64,000 nucleotides of DNA from Staphylotrichum longicolle (GCA_019096155.1 JAHCVI010000004.1:496001-560000); one strand, 5' to 3'; positions 21,777-33,152 are shown, counted from the first letter of the stretch. Notes: generated by a model not told the origin, from the sequence alone. Program-made: numbers and translations.

Positions 21777-23264
21777 TCAGTCATAAATGTCCATGTCCAT
21801 CTCATCTGCCTCCGTGTCCTTCACCACACCCCAGTTCTCCAGCTTCTTGAAGAAGCACACCTCCTCCCACTCCCACTCATCCTCCTCTCCAACACCCGGA
21901 ATCGTCTTTTCCGTGGCCGTGACCACCCGCATCAACCATCCCGCGCACATCTCCACCGAGTCGGCGTCCCTGTCCTTCCGTGCCGCGATTGAGCCGCCCG
22001 AGTAACCCTCGTGGATCGGGACGTTCTTTGCCGCAGCCCACTTCTCCACCGCAGCCATCATCTGCTGCTTCCACAGCCGCAGGCGCCAGTCGTAGGCCCG
22101 CCAGCTGTCCTTGACCCACTGGTGCTGGTCCCAGGGGCAGAAGAAGACGACCTGAAGACCCTGGACTCCGTTTCGCTCAACCAGCCGGATCATGACAGCC
22201 GTCCCAAACCGACGCAGCTTGGCGTGGTTGTTGAAGATTTCGAGGGAGTTGCCGCTTCCGCTCGCAAGATTACCAGCTCCAAGTGTCTGGGCCTCCTGGA
22301 TGGTGGCAAAGAAGGGGGTGCAAAGGCCCAGCACCATCTGCTTGCCGGACTTGAATGCGTCGGCCGCGTACTCCAAAAACCCCTCCACGTGCCCAAACAT
22401 CTTGGACTGGTAGCCGGACGGACGGAACCAGTCTTGTCGTGCCTTGTTGTTCATGAAGGCGACAGGGGCGGCGAAGAGCGCAAAGGTGTTGGTGGGCGGA
22501 GGGGGCGTGTGGGCAGCGGCGAGCCACCCGACGAAGAGACGGAGCGCGAGGGGGTCGGACTGTTCGGCGGGGAGCACAGGCATGGCGCCCTTGGCACTCC
22601 AGCACACGCCACCGAGGTGCTCACGGATCTTGCCGTGCTTCAAGAAATCGACGTCGGCGGCCGGGAGGTGCGAAGGGGGCCAGCTCCGGGAGGTGTTGGC
22701 GGCGGCGGCGGCGGGGGACGAACTGGGAGCAAGCAGGCTGAAGCTTGCCAGGAGACTTTCGACCGGCGCGGACCGCATAGGAAGGAGCAGCGAGGGAGCG
22801 GGTTGAGATGAGATTTGGGGCTCCGGCCCAATGGCATCCAACCACCGGTCAATCACAGCCGTGAGTTTGGTGGAGGGGGAGGTGAGAGCTGCTGCGCGAG
22901 GAAGGGACAAGAACTTGCGGCGGGCATTGGAGAAAACTGTCACCAGTTCCTCAACTTCGGACGCTTTCATGATGCAGCGGTACTGCTCAGCCATGTCTCC
23001 GGCCACCACCTGCCAACTCAAGTTTGAGTCGTGCAGGGCGGTGAAGGTCCCAACTCGAGCGAGGCAGAGCGCAAAAATGTCGGACAAAACGCCAGTGGCC
23101 CGGTTGCGCAGGGTGTCCTTGTCGGCCACTGCTTGGGCATAATGCGGACCAAAGAAAAGGCCGTAGACTCTTTTGCCCATCTCTGAGCTGCTGAACAACG
23201 GGCCGGGCGCAAGGTGGATGCCCTCCAAGTGGAGAGCTTGCTTGGGATGGACGATGTTGGGCAT
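21777..23264 (-). CDS. Conserved hypothetical protein, unknown function
   Basis: The minus-strand frame extends to 23543, but its first 93 codons translate a pyrimidine-rich leader into Phe/Leu/Ser. The likely start is the ATG at 23264 (context GCCAGAATGCCC), giving 495 aa. No signal peptide or membrane helix is clear. Seen features: an N-terminal region with HLEGIHLAPGPLFSSSEMGK, the segment LSWQVVAGDMAEQYRCIMKA, and a Ser/Ala/Pro-rich linker (~150-200). A C-terminal half with conserved-looking Trp-rich stretches (VVFFCPWDQHQWVKDSWRAY) follows, and the end is acidic. I do not recognise the family. A broken paralogous 5' fragment lies at 18760-19090. Two transposons lie directly upstream. Confidence 0.7.
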   Translation of the reverse strand: MPNIVHPKQALHLEGIHLAPGPLFSSSEMGKRVYGLFFGPHYAQAVADKDTLRNRATGVLSDIFALCLARVGTFTALHDSNLSWQVVAGDMAEQYRCIMKASEVEELVTVFSNARRKFLSLPRAAALTSPSTKLTAVIDRWLDAIGPEPQISSQPAPSLLLPMRSAPVESLLASFSLLAPSSSPAAAAANTSRSWPPSHLPAADVDFLKHGKIREHLGGVCWSAKGAMPVLPAEQSDPLALRLFVGWLAAAHTPPPPTNTFALFAAPVAFMNNKARQDWFRPSGYQSKMFGHVEGFLEYAADAFKSGKQMVLGLCTPFFATIQEAQTLGAGNLASGSGNSLEIFNNHAKLRRFGTAVMIRLVERNGVQGLQVVFFCPWDQHQWVKDSWRAYDWRLRLWKQQMMAAVEKWAAAKNVPIHEGYSGGSIAARKDRDADSVEMCAGWLMRVVTATEKTIPGVGEEDEWEWEEVCFFKKLENWGVVKDTEADEMDMDIYD

Positions 23265-23679
23265 TCTGGCGAGGGGATGAAAGTCGGCGAGGGAAAACAG
23301 AAAAGAAACGGGAAGATCAAAGGCAAGGGAGAAAAGAGAGAAAAGAGGAAGATAAAGTAGTTGAAAAAGAAAATTTTGGAAGAGGACGAAGTCGACCCAG
23401 AGAGTAACCGAGAAGAAAGTTGGCGAGGACCGGGAGAAGGAAAAAAGGCTGAAAAAAGGAAAGTTGGCGAGAAAGAGGTCGAGCCACAGAAAGTCGAGGA
23501 AATGGCGGAGGTTGAAGCAGTGGAAAGAGCCCAATGCTTCCAAACCTTGAGAGCACTGAAAGAATGGTTTTCGAATCGATGTATTTAGTGGTGGCGGGTT
23601 GCCTTCTTGCCGAGTTGATCTCTGTCACGTTCAACAATGACATCGCAACCCTTGAACAATAACACCCGTAAATACGCTA
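23265..23679. other. Pyrimidine-rich leader and upstream flank of the hypothetical gene
   Basis: On the minus strand this is a long CT-rich leader (TTTTTCAGCC, CTTTTCTCTC type runs) leading into the ATG at 23264. It ends at the terminal inverted repeat of the first Fot1/Pogo element, so the natural promoter may be separated from its original upstream sequence. Confidence 0.45.
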
Positions 23680-25535
23680 ACGTATTTTATAAGCGAGCGG
23701 TGGGTATAAGCGAGCGGTGGCCTTTCTGCAACCTAACAACAACTATCCTTAATTGCAATACAACAACACTAAGAACTAACAATAATTACATCAGAAACAG
23801 CTGAATCAGATGCTTCTGCAGCCTCCTGGCAAGTGCGCGCATTATGGCCAGGCTTGCCGCACACACCACAGCACCGAACCTTCGTACGACCCCCCCTTGT
23901 ACCACTACCACCCGCCTGCGTTTCCTGCACTCCCTCCCCACCCACGGCCCCCTGACCTAGTACATCCTGTACATCCTGTACAGCAAGTGACCCTCCAAGC
24001 TGTACGCGTGTTCTTTTAGCTCTCCGGCGCTTGCTTAGTGCCTCGTTGGCCTTGCGAAGCGAAGCGTTCTCTGCCCGAAGGAGGGCCACCTGGTGCATCA
24101 CAGCCATCGTACCCTTGGTGAGCTGGTCACACAGCAGCTAACATCGAGGTTGGGGAACTATTTTGATGGTTGGTAATGCGAGTCTTGATGAGCGTTGACT
24201 GCGAGTCGGCTTCTCGAGGGTTGTGTGGCGTCTGGAAGACCCAAGGTTGTGGGGTAGCTGCCCGCGAGTTCAGGGGAGTTGGCGTACGAAGCTTGATATC
24301 TAGCTTAGAAAGTACCCTCTCTGGATTGTACGGCATAAGGCCAGCACCTGCGAAGCCACCCTGGATATTCATCTTGGTGATGGAGGCGAAGAAGGCCGCG
24401 CGAAAGGCGTAGAGGAACTCGAGCTTGCTTATGTGGTTGATATGCATCCGCATCAAGTCCTCAACCTGGCGACCATACGCCTGCTTCAACGGCCCAAAGC
24501 AGCCAACATCGAGTGGCTGGAGGAGGTGCGAAGAATGCGGAGGCATGTAGAGAGTGATGATATTGTTCTGCTGGCAATAGAGCTCGAATTCGTCGAGTGG
24601 TGGCTTTCGTGCCGTCGAGGATTAACAACCGGTATTTACCTTTCGTACGAGGTGCTGTATGGAAGTCGAAGTGTTTGATCCAATCTAGGCCTACTACATT
24701 TGTCGTCCAGCCATTATCGGTAGTTGCAATACGCCAGTCGGCTGGGAGGTCGCACTCGGTATACCAGTTGGCAAGGTGATACTGCGCGGCTAAGATGATA
24801 AAGGGGGGGATAGCCCAGCCGAGGGCATTGACGCCCTGTATCACTGTTGCCTACTCGTGGTTGCCAGGCTGGGCCAGCTTTGCCTTACTACGGCCGTCCG
24901 AGGTTGTGACTACTATACCCGCGAAGATGATGCCCATCATAAACCCAGTCTCGTCGAAGTTGTAGATATCGTCATCCACGATACCGTACTTAGCCTTGAC
25001 GTTTCGTACGAGAGAAAACCACTCGGTAATGACCTTCGGATCTTCGCACTTGGCCCTCTGGTAGTCGTACCGACGTGTCCAGCGTGTCCGGAGCTCTGGC
25101 TGGCGTTTAACGAAGTTGTGGGCCCACAGCTTGCCGACAGGGGCGCGTCGCGTACGCGTAGTAGTTGTTGGCCATGTCTTCTACACCACGTAGTCTTGGT
25201 GGAAAAGATCGCGTAACTAGCTCAAGGATATTGAACAACAGCCTCCTCTTCGGAATCAGTAAGCCGGCGCGAGTTAGGCGTAGTATCGCGTCGTGCGGGG
25301 CGGCCGGCGCGTCGACGACGGAGGGTTGAAGCCGGTACGTTATAGAGCCTGGCTATAGCTTCAAGCTTTGGATTCTTGTCGTTTTGAAGAGCTTCAAGGG
25401 CTAAGATTACCCTGGCTTCCTTTGAAGGAGGAGACATGTTGAGTTGTGGGGAAAAATGATGTTTGGTTGAAGGAGGATGCGTACGCTAAGAAAGCCACCG
25501 CTCGCTTATACCCACCGCTCGCTTATAAAATACGT
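23680..25535 (-). mobile_element. Fot1/Pogo-type DNA transposon, copy 1 (defective)
   Basis: A 1856-bp element flanked by TA target duplications (23678-79 and 25536-37). The inverted ends start ACGTATTTTATAAGCGAGCGG and run about 42 bp; inside each end TATAAGCGAGCGG occurs twice. The transposase is read on the minus strand from the ATG at 25437. It has an N-terminal helix-turn-helix (ASTLRRRRAGRPARRD), a DDE segment (WAIPPFIILAAQYHLANWYT, KYRLLILDG) and C-terminal parts (MPPHSSHLLQPLDVGCFGPL). The last exon has a CCHC knuckle (CGVCGKPGHNARTC). Several in-frame stops and frameshifts, including two 1-nt losses just after the catalytic LLILDG, make it non-coding. RIP-type change is light compared with copy 3. 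Confidence 0.85.
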
Positions 25536-25567
25536 TATAGTCAGATCATTTTTTTTTAATAAGATTA

Positions 25568-27433
25568 ACGTACTTTATAAGCGAGCGGGATATATAAGCG
25601 AGCGGGACACTAAGTTCTTGGCACGACGCGTCCTTCTTCCTCCACCCCTAACAGCGCGTTTTTTCTATTACCAAGGATGTCTTCTGCTTCAAAGGAAGCT
25701 AGGTAATCTTGGCCCTTAAAGCTCTTCAAGATGACGAGAAACTAAGCCTCCGAGCCGCGGCTAAGCTCTACAACGTGCCAGTTTCAACCCTCGGCTACCG
25801 ACGTGCCGGCCGAGCTCTACGACGCGATCTTCCAGCCAACTCGCGGAAGCTTACCGATCTAGAAGAGAAGACTATAGTTCAGTATGTAATTGAGCTATAC
25901 GAGCGAGCTTTTCCGCCAAGGCTTTGGTGTAGAAGATATGGCCAACCAACTGCTCCGCGAACGCGCGACGCGCCCCTGTCGGCAAGCTCTGGGCTCACAA
26001 CTTCGTCAAACGCCAGCCAGCTCTCCGTACGCGGTACTCGCGTAGATACGACTACCAGAGAGCCAAGTGCGAAGATCCAAAGGTCATTGGCAAGTGGTTT
26101 ACCCTCGTACGAAACGTCAAGGCCAAGTACGGCATCGTGGATGACGATATCTATAACTTCGACGAGACTGGGTTTATGATGGGCATTATCTTTGCAGGTA
26201 TAGTAGTTACGACCTCGGATGGCCGTGGCAAGGCAAAGCTGGCGCAGCCTGGTAACCGCGAGTGGGCAACGGTAATACAGGGCGTCAATGCCCTTGGCTG
26301 GGCGATCCCTCCGTTCATTATCTTGGCCGCGCAGTACTACCTCGCCAACTGGTATACCGAATGCAACCTCCCTGCCGACTAGCGTATCGCAACTACCGAG
26401 AATGGCTAGACTACCAATGTAGTAGGCCTAGATTGGATCAAGCACTTCGACTTCAATATAGCGCCTCGTACGAAAGGCAAATATCGGTTATTGATCCTCG
26501 ATGGCCACGAAAGCCACTACTCGACCGAATTCGAGTTCTACTGCTAGTAGAACAATATCATCACACTTTGCATGCCTCCGTATTCCTCACACCTCCTCCA
26601 GCCACTCGATATTGGCTGCTTTGGGCCGCTAAAGAAGGCGTATGGTCGCTAGATCGAGGACCTGATGCGGATGCATATCAACTACGTGAGCAAGCTCGAG
26701 TTCCTCTGCAGCTTCCGCGAGGCCTTCTTCGCCTCGATGACGGAGAAGAATATCCAGGGTGGCTTTGTAGGCGCTGGGCTTGTGCTGTACGACCTAGAGA
26801 GGGTGCTCTCCAAGTTAGATATCAAGCTTTGTACGCCAACGCCCCTGAACTCGCGGCCGGCACACCACAACCTTGGGTCTTCCAGACACCGCACAACCCT
26901 CGAGAAGCGACCTCGCAGTCAACGCTCATCAAGACTCGCATTGCCAACCACCAGAATAGCTCCCCGACTTCAATGTTGGCTGCTGTGGACCAGCTTGCCA
27001 AGGGAACAATGGCTGTGATGCACCAGGTGACCCTCCTTCAGGCAGAGGTCTCTTCGCTCCGCAAGGCCAACGAGGCACTAAGCAAGCGCCGGAGAGCCAA
27101 AAGAACACGCGTACAGCTTGGAGGGTCACTTACTGTACAGGGTGCGCAAGAGGCACTAGTCCAGGAGGCCGTGGGTGAGGAGGGAGTGCAAGAAATGAAG
27201 CCGGGTGGCAGTGGTACAGGGGGGGGTCGTACGAAGGTTCGGTGCTGTAGTGTGTGCGGCAAGCCTGGCCATAATGCCCGCACTTGCCAGGAGGCTGTAG
27301 AAGCATCTGATTCATCTGTTTCTGATGTAATTATAGTTAGTTCTTAGTGTTGTTGTAGTATTTTCGAGGATAGTTGTTATAGAGTGGTAGAGAGTGTGCT
27401 CGCTTATATGTCCCGCTCGCTTATAAAGTACGT
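25568..27433 (+). mobile_element. Fot1/Pogo-type DNA transposon, copy 2 (defective)
   Basis: An 1866-bp element with TA target duplications (25566-67 and 27434-35) and ends starting ACGTACTTTATAAGCGAGCGGG. It belongs to the same family as copy 1 and is placed head to head with it, only 32 bp apart. The transposase would start at 25677 (ATGTCTTCTGCTTC), but a one-base loss after AAGCTAG shifts the frame within ten codons, and further stops follow. The 3' end, including KRRRAKRTRVQLGGSL and the CCHC knuckle (CSVCGKPGHNARTC), is open to 27347. A long open frame starting at 26262 is out of phase for its first half and in phase only at its end. Confidence 0.85.
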
Positions 27434-27550
27434 TAACATTATTCAACGCGTCTAAGGTGATCGTTGCCATTGTCTCCTGTGAGTGAGTGTATTGGCCCAT
27501 TGTTTTGGTCTAGCATAGGGTTGGGAAAAAAAAGTGAGGAAAAATCGAAG

Positions 27551-27759
27551 AAAAAAGGAGGCAACAACGCATTGCTTCAGAATCGAACCCACGGCTCAAA
27601 AAGATGAGCGCGTGCCTTGTTCAAGGCCAACTGGCTGTAGCTTGCACTGTTGGGGAGAACAGGGTAGGTTCACTGCTCAATACCATTACACCACAGAGAG
27701 GTCTGCGTGCAGAGTTGGTATTTGTGTTGGAAACTGGTTCCAGCCTTGCACCTTAAATA
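27551..27759 (-). ncRNA. Candidate RNA polymerase III transcript, copy B
   Basis: Minus-strand counterpart of the element at 18438-18646. It has a TATA-like TATTTAA (27759-27753), an A box TGGTGTAATGGTA (27693-27681), a consensus B box GGTTCGATTC (27589-27580) and a T6 terminator (27556-27551). The ~250-bp core is nearly identical between copies, and the flanks fall off to weak similarity. Compared with copy A, the hairpin TGTTCTCCCCAACA keeps pairing (A-T here, G-T there). The plus-strand frame crossing it (27534-28142) is regarded as a shadow. Confidence 0.45.
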
Positions 27760-28342
27760 CCCTGCTCACCTTACACCATGTTCCCCACAGGCGCCTGTCG
27801 GTCACAGCTGCTGCGTCACCAAAACCTTGCTGGCGTTGCCATCCCATTCTGAACAAAAACCCGCATTCCGTTCCATCAGTCTGCGGCACTGCTGCCCACA
27901 ACACGCTTCGTTTCAAACCATCGCCAACTCAAGTGACACACCATGTATTACAACAAGCACGTCAGGATCACCAACGTCAGCGTAGACCACAGGACATTCT
28001 TGTATTCATGATTGGCATCTTTGCCTCGCCCCTGACTTGCACAAATATCTCCAATGGCTTGGACAACAAACAGTTAACCTTCATTCGCAGTACAGATGCC
28101 GACCCGGCCGCTCGAAAAACACATAAGCTGTCAACAGCTTAACAGAATCGTCAGAGATGGGCAGAGCAAATGCTACCCGGCGACAAAGCCAACCTTCCAC
28201 AACTTCACGCTGGCATCGCCTGCCGCAGTGACGAATGGGCTTCATCGCATTCAACACCGTTTCCTGCTCATTCTCGAGCAGCCTCGGAGCTGGTACCCTG
28301 TATGTGCTCGCGGGAGCACCCTAGAGCCTAGGTACCTTATTG
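27760..28342. other. Intergenic region
   Basis: Weak similarity to the 18200-18430 region continues for about 200 bp next to the RNA-like element. Beyond that I see no gene or repeat. Confidence 0.4.
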
Positions 28343-29190
28343 CTAAACAGGGCGGTCCTTGGTCCTAGGATCTTCCGGGGACTTGATTCTCCGCCAGCGG
28401 GTGAAGTACCGTCCCTGCTTCATGGGCTCAATGCGCCTATCCTTGGCCTCCTTGCTCGCCCTCTCGCTCCACAACTGCTCCATGACCTGCGGCGAACGCA
28501 TGCCGTGGCCGTCGCCATCGGCCGCGACCCGCTGATTCCGCAGTTCATTAAACTTGACGCTTTCTTCCTGGAGGGTCTCGAAGCCAATGTTTTGCACGCC
28601 CCAGTCGATGTCGAGGTCCATACCGTCGATGAGGTCGGCAATGTCAGCGATCAACTGCTGCAAGAGTAGCGAGCGGGCAAACTGGACCAGCGAGGCATAC
28701 GGGACACCGTTTCTGCTTCGCTCGACATGATCGGCCAGGGAGGGGTCGACAAAGCAGTCTGACGAGGGGACCAGGATGAACCAGAAGTTGTAACCCTTGA
28801 GGCGGAAGCACGGGAACGCATGGCGGCGGGACGAGGGTATGGGAGGAGGGGGCTTTGCGACTTCGTACTTGGCGCCATCATCGGCGGAGAGGAGGAGATG
28901 GCGGGCTGCCTCGAGCTTGTGATCTGGAATACAAAGGTCCCATTCCTGCTTTTGCGGTCAGCGAGCGGAGCAACATGGCCGGCCTTGTGGGGATCCTGTT
29001 TGCGTACATCGGTGACCCTGCCGGCACCAAAATATCGCAATGCTTTGACTCCAATCACACATGACGGGATATCAGCGGCTGCGAGTTGATTGACCACGTC
29101 CGAAATCTCGTCGACGCCCTGGCGGCTGGTCTGCTCGCCGGAATAATCTCGGAGGCCGGGCAGCTTGTCAAAGTCAACCGTGTCCGCCAT
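28343..29190 (-). CDS. Conserved fungal protein, nucleotidyltransferase-like fold
   Basis: Two exons (29190-29008 and 28945-28343, intron 62 nt) give 261 aa. The ATG at 29190 begins MADTVDFDKLPGLRDYSGEQ. The splice joins VKALRYFGAGRVTD to EWDLCIPDHKLEAARHLL in frame, which is the strong argument for this model; reading through the intron destroys it. Later segments KGYNFWFILVPSSDCFVDPS, RNGVPYASLVQFARSLL, DLIDGMDLDIDWG and GRYFTRWRRIKSPEDPRTKD read as one conserved block. I remember this family as widespread and uncharacterised in Sordariomycetes. The GVKALRYFGAGR...D-W-D start resembles the small nucleotidyltransferase fold, but I cannot confirm catalysis. No signal peptide; probably cytosolic. 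Confidence 0.8.
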
Positions 29191-29729
29191 GTGACGGTTG
29201 GCCAAGTGGGGCGATGAGAACTGTTGGCCGAGAGGCTGGAGGTATGCAGGGGCCCGAGACTCGCCGGACTAAGCTCGGGGCTGATTATCCAAACACGTTG
29301 TTGGTTGGGATGCGGGTGAATTCACAACCAGCCCATCAACCAGCCCTGTACTGTGTACTTTCCATGTCCCAACCGGCGGCAGTCAGGAAGAAGCCTGGAG
29401 GAACTCGATGGTTGTTGGCTGCGCCACTGGCCCAACCTTCAGTCCCCGAGCGGGGAGCCGGCTCCTGACAGGCTGCCTCCGCCTCACTTCATGTACTTAT
29501 TGACCCCGCTTTGCATCACAAGCAAGTCGGTGTTCCAGCAACTTAAGATCGGAGCACGCTGCACAGCAAAAACTCGGCCCAAAACTCTTGTCAAAGAGCC
29601 GTCTCCAGCATTCCCTTCTTACGTCTTGGTATAATCCACTCAGGCTGCATCTCACAACGGGGTCTAACGGATCGAGATTTCTTTCACCACATTCTCCTTC
29701 TTTTCGAACCCATCCTTCCAGCTTTCCCA
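29191..29729. other. Divergent promoter region
   Basis: It lies between the minus-strand gene at 28343-29190 and the plus-strand gene at 29730. The last 60 bp are CT-rich, as in a leader. No other feature was seen. Confidence 0.45.
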
Positions 29730-30854
29730 ATGCAAGCTCGCCAGCAAATCGACGAGATCTCCGACAGGCTGGGGTCCCTCCACATCGACCCCCCCGAGTG
29801 CCTTCTATTTAACCCTACCGACGGGAGAAGCTGGCTCCAAGAGACATTTAACGACGTTCCCCGCTACTTGTTTCGGGTATACACTCCCCGATCCCGTGGC
29901 ACAACCGACAGAATCTGGACGAAGTCTATGGACTCCACGGACCGCAGGGCATCCTCCCGGCTGGACATCTTTGCCAGAGACAACAACGAGGTGGCAGACA
30001 TGCTAAATCGGCATCTCCGGTGGTGGAGGGGTTCCGAAGATAACTTCGTGTCTTGGACAAGCTCGCTGTTGTTCGCCATCGTCTATATCTTCCATCTCCA
30101 CGCAAATCCAACGGATGGCTCGTCCCTGGCCGACATTTCTCTTTGCGTCGTCGACACCACCGCCTTCCCCAAGGGCGTGTTCCTTCAAGATCTGGCCCTC
30201 ATCTGCGCATTTCGCGCGTTCAATGAGGGTCTGTTGAATCTCAAGCAACTCCGGTCGAGAGAGTATTATTTTGGGGAATACCTTTCACAAGGAGCTCTGA
30301 AGATTGAGGGAAAGTGCCAAATTGTGTCAGCGCAGGCGATGATTGACCAAGGGTTATATGATTTGCAGCTCAAGTTTGGGGATTTTGCCAGCTGGGAGAA
30401 GGGATCACAACCGCCTTGGGCCAAACCGGTTTTGGAACTCCGCAGGGAATTTGTCCAGGTGCCGGGAGGGAGGAGTCTAATGCCGAAAGAACAGGATGCG
30501 GCGATGAATATTGCCCAGCGCTTTGGCGGACGCTGGACGCTACCTGTGGCAGCCAACTTTATGGCATTGCGCCCTCGCCGAAGCCGAGACTTGCGCATTC
30601 TCGAGGCGTTTAGAGCCTTCTCAGGTTCGCTGTTCTTTTAGGTACCTTACCTGGAATGTGTCGCATACTAATAGATACATGCAGACGCTGAAAGAGAGGA
30701 CTTTTCCCCTCTGAGGACGAAGACAGTTGCCCCCAGCACAATGCCAGATGTGCAGCAGTACGTTGCTATTCTGCACGATATTCACCAAGACTTCTACCTC
30801 GCGAAGATGAATGGTCAGCCAAAACAAATCCGAAATCTGGTTCTACTCGGTTGA
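29730..30854 (+). CDS. DUF7587-type fungal protein
   Basis: Exon 1 is 29730-30624. A second exon 30685-30854 is proposed because the 60-nt gap has a strong branch site (TACTAAT, 30667) and acceptor ATGCAG; the donor GTTCGC is weak. The model gives 354 aa; without splicing the protein ends at 30641 with 303 aa. The core (residues ~45-150: PRYLFRVYTPRSRGTTDRIW, DIFARDNNEVADMLNRHL, NFVSWTSSLLFAIVYIFHL) matches, from memory, the fungal DUF7587 domain, often tied to stress or incompatibility loci. No enzymatic residues are known. A third open frame at 30811-31077 looks helical and coding-like. It may be the true C-terminus, reached by another intron or broken by a frameshift. Confidence 0.68.
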
Positions 30855-31395
30855 GACTGATGTCATGGTTCGCCCAGATTGCACGCGCGAAGCTGAGAGT
30901 CGACTGCGAGAGGCTAAAGTCCGCGCTCTGAATATGAGACACGGGACGCGTGGCGGTAACAGCTTGACCTCGATTCCCCAGTATACCGCCCTGCAGCGAC
31001 AGTTAGACAATATTGCGCGCTTGACGCAAGTGCTACAGCAAAGTTTGCAGCACTCGGCGCAGGCACCACAGACTTGATGGAGTAAACGATAGACGGTGGA
31101 GAAGGTAGGTAGGCTGTGCCTGCCAGTCGTCAGTCTTGTGGTGGCTTCTTCGGGCGCATGATATCCAAATGTCATGGTGTTGTGAGATCCACTTTTCCCA
31201 GGTCTTTGCAGGCAGCCACACCCACACTTTCTTCCTTTCCATAGACCACAGAACAGAACAGACCACCAGAACCAGTTTTTGCCCTTCACTTCCCACACAT
31301 GGAGTATAGAGGGGCAGTCGAGATAATGGCAGCACGATTCTTCTTTTTCTTTTCATTTTTTGTTTTTCATTTTTTTTCGCTTTTATATATATATA
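30855..31395. other. Intergenic region up to the RIP island
   Basis: It includes the 30811-31077 frame discussed with the preceding gene. Sequence then becomes T-rich (31330-31395) immediately before the terminal repeat of the third Fot1/Pogo copy. Confidence 0.4.
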
Positions 31396-33152
31396 ACGTA
31401 CGTTATAAGCGAGTGACCCATATAAGCAAATGACTCACTTCCTTCGCGACGCGACACTTTCGCACTTAACAACAATTTACCTCAACTATCTAAGATGCCT
31501 TCTAGTTCAAATAAAGCCCATATAATCTTGGCCCTTCAAACGCTTCAAAATAACGAGAACCTAAACGAACGGGCCGCAGCTAAGAACTACAGAGTCGATC
31601 GTAGGACTCTAGGGCATCGACGCGCTAGCCGGCCTACACGGCGCGACACTACGCCCAAATCGCGCCGGCTTACGGATTCTAAAGAGGAGGCTATTATTCA
31701 GTATATTACTAAGCTATATACGCGATCTTTTCTACCAAGACTACATAGCATGGAAGATATAGCCAACCATCTACTACACGTTCGCGACGCGCCCCCTATC
31801 GGCAAGCTCTAGGCACACAACTTCGTCAAACGCCAGCCAGAGCTTCGTATATATTGGACACGTAGATACAACTACCAGAGGGCCAAGTGCAAAGATCCAA
31901 AGGTCATTGGCGAGTGGTTTGCCCTTGTACGAAATGTCAAAGCTAAGTATAGTATTGTAGACGACGATATCTACAACTTCGACGAGACTAGGTTTATAAT
32001 AGGCATCATCTTCACAGGTATAGTAGTTACGACCTCTAATAGCTATAGCAAGGCAAAGCTAGCCTAGCCTAGCAACTACGAGTAGGTAATAGTAATCTAG
32101 GACGTTAATGCCGTCGGCTAGGCTATCCCTCTATTTATTATCTTAGCCGCGTAGTACCACCTCGCTAACTAGTACATTAAGTACGACCTCCCAGCTAACT
32201 AGCGCATTACAACTACCGACAATAGCTAGACTACTAATGCAGTAGGCCTAGATTAGATCAAGTACTTCGACTTCTATATAGCACCTCGTACAAAAGGCAA
32301 ATACTAGTTGTTAATCCTCGACGGCTATAAGAGCCACCACTCGACCAAATTCGAGCTCTATTACTAGCAGAACAACATCATCACGCTCTATATACCTCCG
32401 CATTCTTCGCACCTCCTCTAGCTACTCGATGTTGGCTACTTTAGGCCGTTAAAGCAAGCGTATAGTCGCTAGGTTAAGGACTTAATACAGATATATATCA
32501 ACTATATAAGCAAGGTCGAGTTCCTCTACGCCTTTCGCATAGCCTTTTTCGCCTCTATTACCAAGATAAATATCCAGGGCGGCTTCATAGGTACTAGCCT
32601 TATACTATACAATCTAGAGAAGGTACTTTCCAAGCTAGATATCAAGCTTTGTACGCCAACCCCCCTGAACTCGCAGGCAGCTACCCTACAACCTTAGGTC
32701 TTCTAGACACTACACAACCCTCGAAAAGCCGATTCGCAGTCAATGCTCATCAAGACTCGCATTGCCAACCATCAAAATAGCTCCCCAACCTCAATATTAG
32801 CTACTATAGACTAGCTTACCAAAGGTATGATAGCTATAATGCACTAGGTAGCCCTCCTTCAGGCAGAGAACGCTTCGCTTCGCAAGGCTAACAAGGCACT
32901 AAGCAAGCGCTAAAGAGCTAAAAGAACATATATATAGCTTAAAGGGCCACTTGCTATACAAGATATATAGGATATACTAGGTCAGGGGGCCATAGGTAGA
33001 GAGGGAGTATAGGAAACGCAAACAGGTAGTAGTAGTATAGGGGGGGGTCGTACGAAGGTTCGGTGCTATAATATATACGGCAAGCCTGGCCATAATGCCC
33101 GCACTGCTAGGAGGCTATAGAAGCATCTAATTCAGCTGTTCTAATGTAATTA
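31396..33152 (+). mobile_element. Fot1/Pogo-type DNA transposon, copy 3 (RIP-mutated, 3' truncated)
   Basis: The left end ACGTACGTTATAAGCGAG follows a TA. The N-terminal part is still readable from 31495 (MPSSSNKAHIILALQTLQNN), with the same order as copies 1 and 2. The rest is riddled with TAG and TAA where the other copies have TGG, CAG or CAA, the footprint of RIP. The knuckle region is recognisable at ~33050-33120. The right ~80 bp, including the terminal repeat, are missing because a Gypsy LTR begins at 33153. Confidence 0.85.

Noticed and set aside
26262..27347. 361-codon open frame inside Fot1/Pogo copy 2
   Set aside because: Compared with copies 1 and 3, its first half is out of frame with the transposase; only the last third is the true reading frame.
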